Assembly (NCBI GenBank): GCA_013360985.1
Contig: JABWAM010000117.1
Coordinates: 1-7,502, forward strand
Source of the DNA: Verrucomicrobiia bacterium
GTDB lineage: Bacteria; Verrucomicrobiota; Verrucomicrobiia; JABWAM01
Reading direction: 5' to 3'
Length of the DNA stretch: 7,502 nucleotides
Positions 1-5,022 of the stretch are shown here, piece by piece. Each line of letters opens with the position of its first letter. The stretch's first letter is position 1. The notes beneath the pieces were generated by a model that worked only from the letters and a program-made list of their open reading frames with translations, did not search any database and had not been told where the DNA came from. The position numbers and the translations under genes were made by a program.

Positions 1-1191
1 GGGCGTCGTCTTGGGGGGTGTCGCGGTCGGCGCGGCGGCCTTGGGGGTCGGCGGGATCGGCGCGACTGCTGTTTTGGGGGGCGACGGCTTCGGTTTGGAA
101 GAGGCGCGCGACGGAGCGTTGGTCGACGAGGAGGGCGTGAGGTCTGCGCTCGGCGGACTCAAGGCGGGCGGCGCGGGGCGCGGCCGCGCCTTCTTCCATA
201 CGAGAATGACGGCGAGCGCGATGAGGAGGCCCACGATGCCCGCGAAAACTCCGCGAATCCCCGTGGAAAGGATGCGGGAGAAGATCTCGTCCGTTCCCTG
301 ACGCTTCTTCTCCGCGGGCGCGCGCAAGCCGCGGCGTGGGGTCCGCGCCGACGAATGCCCAAGCATCATGGCGAGATTCTCGGCGACCTCATCCATGCCC
401 TGGATGCGGTCGGCGGGATCTTTGGCCGTCATGGCCGCGACGAGGCGCGCCGTGTCCGCGGAGATTTCGGGACGAAGAGAGCGCAGGGAAGGGAGCGGCA
501 AGGAGAGATGGCACGCCATGATCTCGGCGGCGGTGCCTTCCCCGAATGCCGGACGTCCCGCGAGCAGGTGGAACAGCGTCATTCCGAGGGAGTAGACGTC
601 CGCGCGCGCGTCAATATCTTTGGCGCCGCGAATTTGCTCGGGGGCGATGTAAAAGGGGGTGCCCATCGTGGAGCCGGTGGCCGTGAGCGCGATCTCGTAT
701 TCGTTGGGCTTCCACTTCGCCAGGCCGAGGTCGCCGATTTTCACCAAGCCCGATCGCGTGGCCATGATGTTCTCGGGTTTTACGTCGCGGTGGACGATCC
801 CCATGGAATGCGCGAAGGCGAGGCCGACAGACGCCTGTTGAATGACATGGAGCGCCTCGCGTTCGGCGAAAGCCCCATGCTCGCGGAGGGTCTGGCTGAG
901 ATTCCGTCCGTCCACGAACTCCATCACGATAAAGTAGATGTTCTCGGCGACGCCCGCGTCGAAGACCTGGATGATATTCGGGTGGTTGAGTTGGGCGGCG
1001 GCGCGCGCCTCGCGCAAGAAGCGGTCCACGTATTCGCGGTCGGCGCAGAGTTCGGCGGGAAGGATTTTGATCGCGACGGCGCGATCAAGCGAGATCTGGC
1101 GCGCGCCGTAAACGACGCCCATGCCGCCCTGTCCGATGCGGTTCTCGATGAGGTAGTCGCCGAGGGTGTGGCCGATCAGGGGATCGTTCAT
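1..1191 (-). CDS. Membrane-anchored serine/threonine protein kinase (Hanks/PknB type), C-terminus cut by window edge
   Basis: This is a eukaryotic-type Ser/Thr kinase with its catalytic domain presumably in the cytoplasm. 397 codons are read without a stop and the frame runs off position 1. Visible kinase elements are the glycine loop GQGGMGVVYG (residues 20-29), the VAIK lysine K42, the helix-C glutamate E61, HRDVKPEN (134-141), DLG in place of DFG (154-156) and the APE motif (183-185). All catalytic residues are present, so it should be active. The activation segment (about 157-182) is rich in Thr/Ser (T170, T172, S174, T175, T178), which are candidate autophosphorylation sites. A hydrophobic segment at about 313-332 is the likely membrane anchor. 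It is followed by a Pro/Ser/Thr/Ala/Lys-rich low-complexity tail to residue 397; any sensor domain lies outside the window. The ATG at 1191 is the only start: the frame meets a TGA at 1236-1234 with no other ATG/GTG/TTG between. No clear Shine-Dalgarno precedes it. The gene is divergent from the leuC operon. Confidence 0.95.
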   Translation of the reverse strand, partial: MNDPLIGHTLGDYLIENRIGQGGMGVVYGARQISLDRAVAIKILPAELCADREYVDRFLREARAAAQLNHPNIIQVFDAGVAENIYFIVMEFVDGRNLSQTLREHGAFAEREALHVIQQASVGLAFAHSMGIVHRDVKPENIMATRSGLVKIGDLGLAKWKPNEYEIALTATGSTMGTPFYIAPEQIRGAKDIDARADVYSLGMTLFHLLAGRPAFGEGTAAEIMACHLSLPLPSLRSLRPEISADTARLVAAMTAKDPADRIQGMDEVAENLAMMLGHSSARTPRRGLRAPAEKKRQGTDEIFSRILSTGIRGVFAGIVGLLIALAVILVWKKARPRPAPPALSPPSADLTPSSSTNAPSRASSKPKPSPPKTAVAPIPPTPKAAAPTATPPKTTP

Positions 1192-1289
1192 GAAGGAGGA
1201 GACTCCGCAGGCTCCGTTTTCCCGCCGAGAGAGTCAATCCCGAAGCCGACGGGCGCGCCGCAGTCCATCAAGGAAACAGAGGAGGCTTT

Positions 1290-1304
1290 CATCCGCGGCG
1301 GATG
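1290..1304. promoter_or_regulatory. Perfect 15-bp palindrome in the divergent intergenic region (candidate operator)
   Basis: The sequence CATCCGC-G-GCGGATG has two 7-bp arms that are exact reverse complements around one central base. It lies about 100 bp upstream of the kinase start on one side and about 82 bp upstream of the leuC start on the other. Such symmetry in a gap between divergent genes fits a dimeric repressor site, but the regulator is unknown and a GC-rich palindrome of this size can occur by chance. Confidence 0.3.
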
Positions 1305-1349
1305 CGTCCCCAGTCGCCTTACACGGGGAGCGGAGGCGGAGATTTCACC

Positions 1350-1378
1350 TTGGAAGCAGGAGAGATCCCGTCTAGATT
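1350..1378 (+). promoter_or_regulatory. Candidate sigma-70-like promoter for the leuC operon, implying a leaderless start
   Basis: TTGGAA at 1350-1355 (4 of 6 match to TTGACA) and TAGATT at 1373-1378 (4 of 6 match to TATAAT) are separated by 17 bp. Transcription would begin about 7 bp after the -10 box, at about 1385-1386, which is the ATG of leuC. No Shine-Dalgarno is seen in the 12 bases before that ATG, which agrees with a leaderless mRNA. The matches are only moderate and the promoter consensus of this lineage is unknown. Confidence 0.3.
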
Positions 1379-1385
1379 TCGGGGC

Positions 1386-2762
1386 ATGACGCTGACCGAG
1401 AAACTGCTTGCGCGCGCCGGCGGCAAGGCGCGCGTCGCGCCGGGAGAAAATGTCTGGGTGAAGGTGGACGTCTTGATGACCCACGATGTCTGCGGCCCCG
1501 GAACCATCGGCGTCTTCCATCGCGAGTTCGGGCGGGCGGCGAAGGTCTGGGATCCCTCGCGGATTGTGATCATTCCCGACCACTACATCTTTACGGCCGA
1601 CGCGCTCTCCAACCGCAACGTGGACATTCTGCGCGAGTTTGTCCGGGAGCAGGGGATCCGCTGGTTCTACGACGTGATCGACGACGCGAACGGGGCGTGG
1701 AAGTTCGACGCCGCGAAGGGGCCGCTCAAGCGGCAGTACGGCGCTTCCTTCGCAGGGGTATGCCACACTGCGCTGGCGGCCCGAGGGCACACCCGCCCCG
1801 GCGAGGTGCTTCTCGGCACCGATTCGCACACCTGCATGGCGGGGGCGTTCAATCTCTTCGCCACGGGGATCGGGAACACCGACGCGGGTTTCGTGATGGG
1901 CACGGGCAAACTGCTGCTCAAGACGCCGGAGACGATGCGCTTCCGCCTCGAAGGGACGCTGCCGTTCGGGGTGATGGCCAAGGACGTGATCCTCCATGTG
2001 ATCGGCGAGATCGGTTTCGATGGAGCGACCTATCGGGCGATGCAGTTCGACGGCGCCGGCGCCCGCTCGCTTTCGATGGACGACCGCATGACGATCGCGA
2101 ACATGGCGATCGAGGCGGGCGGCAAGAACGGCATCTTCGAGTACGACGAGAAAACGAAGGCATACGTGGAGGAACGCACGCGCGCTGGCGGGACGCGCGC
2201 GGAGTTCGAGCCGGTCGAACCCGACCGCGATCAGGAATTCGTCCATGATCAGACCATCGATTTGTCGAAGATCGAGCCGACCGTGGCGAAGCATCCCGAT
2301 CCGGGGCAACGCGCCCTCGCGCGCGATTGCGGCGACATCGTTCTCGACCGCGCCTACATCGGCTCCTGCACCGGCGGCAAGACGAGCGACTTTCTCGCCT
2401 TCGCTCGCGTGGTGAAAGGGAAACGGGTGAAGATTGGCACGTTCGGCGTGCCGGCGACGCCCGAGGTGGTCCGCGAACTGCAAACGCTCCAAATGGACGG
2501 GCGCAGCGTGTGGCGGGTGCTCGAGGAGGCGGGAGTTCAGATGACCGAGAACGCCTCGTGCGCGGCCTGTCTGGGCGGTCCGTCGGACACCTTTGGGCGT
2601 CTGAACCGTCCGATGAACTGCATCACCGCCACGAACCGCAATTTCCCGGGGCGCATGGGCCACAAAGAATCGCGGGTCTACCTCGCTTCGCCCTACACGG
2701 TGGCGGCCTCGGCGCTCACCGGACGGATCACCGATCCGCGGGAGTATGTGCCGACTTCATGA
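1386..2762 (+). CDS. leuC: 3-isopropylmalate dehydratase large subunit (aconitase superfamily)
   Basis: This is a 458-aa [4Fe-4S] isomerase subunit that interconverts 2- and 3-isopropylmalate in leucine synthesis, working with a separate small subunit (LeuD). Visible active-site elements are PDH (64-66), the GVCH histidine H127, GTDSHT with D146/S147/H148, GSCTGGK giving cluster ligand C328, and SCAACLG giving C392 and C395. The TNRNFPGRMG block (416-425) corresponds to the aconitase NRNF-GR substrate-binding arginine motif. The length is close to other LeuC proteins. The start at 1386 is chosen because MTLTEKLLAR matches the usual family N-terminus; an in-frame ATG at 1302 would add 28 residues that look unrelated. 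Odd points are that no leuD lies beside it, and that the first cysteine motif reads GSCTGGK rather than the common GSCTNGR. Its stop overlaps the next start by ATGA, so it is co-translated with a pilus ATPase. Homoaconitase or a related hydrolyase specificity cannot be excluded from sequence alone. Confidence 0.92.
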   Translation: MTLTEKLLARAGGKARVAPGENVWVKVDVLMTHDVCGPGTIGVFHREFGRAAKVWDPSRIVIIPDHYIFTADALSNRNVDILREFVREQGIRWFYDVIDDANGAWKFDAAKGPLKRQYGASFAGVCHTALAARGHTRPGEVLLGTDSHTCMAGAFNLFATGIGNTDAGFVMGTGKLLLKTPETMRFRLEGTLPFGVMAKDVILHVIGEIGFDGATYRAMQFDGAGARSLSMDDRMTIANMAIEAGGKNGIFEYDEKTKAYVEERTRAGGTRAEFEPVEPDRDQEFVHDQTIDLSKIEPTVAKHPDPGQRALARDCGDIVLDRAYIGSCTGGKTSDFLAFARVVKGKRVKIGTFGVPATPEVVRELQTLQMDGRSVWRVLEEAGVQMTENASCAACLGGPSDTFGRLNRPMNCITATNRNFPGRMGHKESRVYLASPYTVAASALTGRITDPREYVPTS

Positions 2763-3850
2763 AGGATTATCTCGACGGAATCCTGCGCTACGCGGTGAAC
2801 CTTGGGGCGTCGGATATCCACCTCAAGGCCAACAAGCCTCCGCTCCTGCGCGTCGCTTCGCAGCTTGTGCCGATCGAGGCGGATCCGCCTACGGACATGG
2901 ACATGGTCCAGATCGCCTCGTTGATCATCCCCGAGTTTCTGCGGCCGCGTTTCGAGAAAGAGCACGAGGTGGACTTTTCCTACTTCACGCCGTCCATCGG
3001 GCGTTTTCGCACGAACGTGTATCGTCAGCGCGGGCAGGTGAATCTCGCGATGCGCTACGTGAAGGGCAAGGTGCCGGATTTCGCGACCTTGAACCTGCCT
3101 CCGATCATCCATCGGCTCGCAATGAGCGAACGGGGGATCATCCTCGTGGCGGGCGCGACGGGAAGCGGGAAATCCACCACGCTCGCCTGCATGATCGAAT
3201 ACGTGAACACCCACGACCGCTGCCACATCGTCACTCTGGAGGATCCCATCGAGTACGTATTTGAGGATCGCCAAAGCATGATTGACCAGCGCGAGATCGG
3301 GCTCGACACCCTCTCGTTTCATCACGCGTTGAAGAACGTTCTGCGCCAGGATCCGGATATCATCATGGTGGGCGAGATGCGCGACGCGGAAAGTTTCCGC
3401 GCGGCGCTGACCGCCGCGGAGACCGGCCATCTGGTGTTGAGCACCGTCCACTCGAACAATGCCGCTCAAACGATCACGCGCATCCTCGATTTCTTTTCCC
3501 AAGAGGAACGCGTTGCCGTCCTGCGCGCCCTTTCGACGAGCCTCAAAGCGGTGATCTGCCAGCGGATGATCGTCGGGCGGGAAGGCGGGGCCGTCCCCGC
3601 GGTGGAAATCCTGCTCAATACGCCTATTGTGCGGAAGCTGCTCGAAGAGGAGAAGCTCGAGAAGCTCCCCGCAGCGATCGAGAGCGGCGGAGAGGACGGC
3701 ATGCAGTCGTTCAATCAATCCATCTACAAGCTCATCAAGGCGGGGTTGATCAGCGAAGAGGAGGGCATTTCCAAGTCTTCGAATCCCGATCAGTTGAAAA
3801 TGAATCTCAAAGGGATTTTCCTTGATGAATCGCGGCGCATCATCGGCTGA
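2759..3850 (+). CDS. PilT/PilU-family type IVa pilus retraction ATPase
   Basis: This 363-aa protein belongs to the secretion/pilus hexameric ATPases that power pilus disassembly at the inner membrane. An N-terminal PAS-like domain opens with the typical segment GASDIHLKANKPPLLRV (16-32). The motor domain has Walker A GATGSGKST (132-140), the Asp box TLEDPIEY (159-166), Walker B IIMVGEMRD with E206 (201-209) and the His box with H224 and H231 (STVHSNN). The region equivalent to the PilT AIRNLIRE motif reads TPIVRKLLEE (288-297), so it is diverged, with Arg and Leu kept. KAVICQRM and the GMQSFNQSIYKLIKAGLIS tail region (314-332) look closer to PilU than to PilT. The length is normal for the family. 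The ATG at 2759 overlaps the leuC stop (ATGA), with a weak GGAG at 2741-2744; translational coupling is likely. No assembly ATPase or pilin gene is in the window. Whether it is a main (PilT) or accessory (PilU) motor is unresolved. Confidence 0.93.
   Translation: MKDYLDGILRYAVNLGASDIHLKANKPPLLRVASQLVPIEADPPTDMDMVQIASLIIPEFLRPRFEKEHEVDFSYFTPSIGRFRTNVYRQRGQVNLAMRYVKGKVPDFATLNLPPIIHRLAMSERGIILVAGATGSGKSTTLACMIEYVNTHDRCHIVTLEDPIEYVFEDRQSMIDQREIGLDTLSFHHALKNVLRQDPDIIMVGEMRDAESFRAALTAAETGHLVLSTVHSNNAAQTITRILDFFSQEERVAVLRALSTSLKAVICQRMIVGREGGAVPAVEILLNTPIVRKLLEEEKLEKLPAAIESGGEDGMQSFNQSIYKLIKAGLISEEEGISKSSNPDQLKMNLKGIFLDESRRIIG
3811..3815 (+). promoter_or_regulatory. Shine-Dalgarno-like site for the TPR protein gene
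   Basis: AGGGA lies 9 nt before the ATG at 3825, inside the end of the pilus ATPase gene. It supports ATG 3825 as the start over the TTG immediately before it (3822) and over later in-frame ATG codons that would remove the N-terminal part of the membrane segment. Confidence 0.45.
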
Positions 3851-5000
3851 AGGGGGGCGCAGGCGCGGAGGGGAGAGCGCGCGGACGGCGCGCGAGAAGT
3901 TCGTTCCTCTCATGCTCGGAGTCGGAGGGTTGGTTGGGCTTCTTGTCCTTCTGCAGCTTGCCGCCATCATCTGGGTGTTTGGGTCGCGCCTCGCCTTCGG
4001 CCGGCATTTTGACCCCGTGATTTTTTCCGAGTTCGAGACGGTGCGTTCAACGGAGTCGGTGGACGACACGATCGGGCTTCGCCGCGCCGAAGAGGCGCGG
4101 CGCGAGGCGCGCCAACCCATTTTCGACGACGTGACGCGCGCCATGGAACGCGCGGAGCGCGAGCGCGCGCAAGCGCGCTCGCGTGAGGAGAAGGCCAGCG
4201 TCCTTCAAAGCGAAGCGGAGAAGGAGGCGGAGATCCTCGCGCAACGGGGCGAGGCGTTGCTGGGATCGGGGCTTCGCCGGTCGGCGATCGAGGCGTTCGA
4301 ATCGGCGGTGCGCCGCGCGCCTGGGCTTCTCTCTGCGGTGCGCCGCCTGAGTTCGCTTTATGAAGAGCAAGGGCAGTTCTCCTTGGCCTACTTCCTGTGG
4401 GAAAAGGCGGGAGCGGGCGCGGGAAGCCCGGGGTCGGCGGCGGCCGAGATTCAATCCCACCTCAAGCGACTCGCCGAGTTGGATGAAACGACCCGAAAAG
4501 CCGGAGAAAAACCCCTGATCACCTCTCCCCGCCTGCGCCCTCCTGATGTCGGAAGCGAGGCGGCGCCTCCGGCGCGTCTCCGGATCGCGAGGATCGTTCG
4601 AACCGATCTTCCTCTCGAAGGGCTCTACGACCTGCGCTTTCGCCTGGAGTTTTCGCTCGATTCGGAAGGGTTTCTCGGGCCGATCGAGATCTCGGGCGTG
4701 CTGCTCGAAGTCGCTTTCTACGATCAGACCCGCGGTTCGGACGGAAGATGGCGCCCGGTGCGTGTCGAAGCGCCGGGACTCCCTTTCAAGCTGCAGCCTC
4801 GCCGAGAGTGGATCGCGGGAGAACGGCAGACGCTTTCCTTGAATTACTCCGTGCCGCACGGCTACTTTCGAAGCAAGGCGATGCGAACGAGATCTCCCTA
4901 CGCATACGGCGGCGTCATGGTGACGCTCTCTTTTCGCGGCGTCGCGCAGGATCGCCTCGCGGAGCCCCCGTCGCTTTTCGGAGAGGCGACAAAAAAATGA
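3825..5000 (+). CDS. Single-pass membrane protein with coiled coil, TPR-like helices and a beta-rich C-terminal domain; function unknown
   Basis: I do not recognise a named family for this 391-aa protein. Its layout is visible: a short basic, Gly/Arg-rich N-terminus (1-26); one strong hydrophobic segment at about 27-52, preceded by positive charges, which predicts the N-terminus inside and the bulk outside the membrane; a highly charged Arg/Glu/Ala helix likely to form a coiled coil (about 86-138); TPR-like helical repeats (about 134-195, with AIEAFESAVRRAPGLLSAVR as the clearest repeat); a Pro-rich linker (about 230-250); then a C-terminal domain (about 250-375) of alternating hydrophobic strands with FYDQTRG and LSLNYSVPHGYF, which looks beta-sandwich-like. 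It overlaps the pilus ATPase by 26 nt and lies 22 nt before the signalling gene, so it is probably co-produced with both. By inference it could be an adaptor or envelope component linked to the pilus motor. A TTG at 3822 would add only one residue. Confidence 0.85.
   Translation: MNRGASSAEGGRRRGGESARTAREKFVPLMLGVGGLVGLLVLLQLAAIIWVFGSRLAFGRHFDPVIFSEFETVRSTESVDDTIGLRRAEEARREARQPIFDDVTRAMERAERERAQARSREEKASVLQSEAEKEAEILAQRGEALLGSGLRRSAIEAFESAVRRAPGLLSAVRRLSSLYEEQGQFSLAYFLWEKAGAGAGSPGSAAAEIQSHLKRLAELDETTRKAGEKPLITSPRLRPPDVGSEAAPPARLRIARIVRTDLPLEGLYDLRFRLEFSLDSEGFLGPIEISGVLLEVAFYDQTRGSDGRWRPVRVEAPGLPFKLQPRREWIAGERQTLSLNYSVPHGYFRSKAMRTRSPYAYGGVMVTLSFRGVAQDRLAEPPSLFGEATKK
4157..4184 (+). repeat. Long perfect inverted repeat with a GCAA (GNRA) loop inside the TPR gene
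   Basis: Positions 4158-4168 (CGCGAGCGCGC) are the exact reverse complement of 4173-4183, with the loop GCAA at 4169-4172. A G-U pair between 4157 and 4184 would extend the RNA stem to 12 bp. The stem lies in the codons for the Arg/Glu/Ala coiled coil (residues 112-120), so the pattern may come simply from GCG/CGC-rich codons, but an 11-bp perfect stem closed by a stable tetraloop would be a strong mRNA structure. Confidence 0.5.
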
Positions 5001-5010
5001 GGAAAGAATC

Positions 5011-5014
5011 GGAG
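5011..5014 (+). promoter_or_regulatory. Shine-Dalgarno site (GGAG) for the signalling protein gene
   Basis: GGAG sits 8 nt before ATG 5023 in the 22-nt gap after the TPR gene. It fixes the start so that the protein begins directly with the first strand of the receiver-like fold (MRVILLD). Confidence 0.6.
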
Positions 5015-5022
5015 CGCGCGGC

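Noticed and set aside
1232..1237. TTGACT on the minus strand as a -35 box for the kinase gene
   Set aside because: No -10-like hexamer follows at 16-18 bp; a single hexamer match is not enough.
1302..1385. Upstream ATG extending leuC by 28 residues
   Set aside because: The extra residues do not resemble the LeuC N-terminus, and the ATG lies inside the palindrome; MTLTEKLLAR at 1386 is the family-like start.
355..1389. 344-codon rightward open frame across the kinase region
   Set aside because: It is antisense to the leftward kinase, whose motifs (GQGGMG, VAIK, HRDVKPEN, APE) are unmistakable; the antisense product has no recognisable pattern.
1188..2663. 491-codon leftward open frame opposite leuC
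   Set aside because: GC-rich shadow of leuC: His/Arg/Ala-rich with no domain, while the rightward strand encodes all aconitase-family motifs.
2327..2758. 144-codon upstream extension of the pilus ATPase frame
   Set aside because: It overlaps leuC in another frame and is Arg/His-rich nonsense; MKDYLDGILR at 2759 is a typical family start and overlaps the leuC stop by ATGA.
2693..4144. 483-codon leftward open frame opposite the pilus ATPase
   Set aside because: Shadow frame; the opposite strand carries Walker A/B, Asp and His boxes in order.
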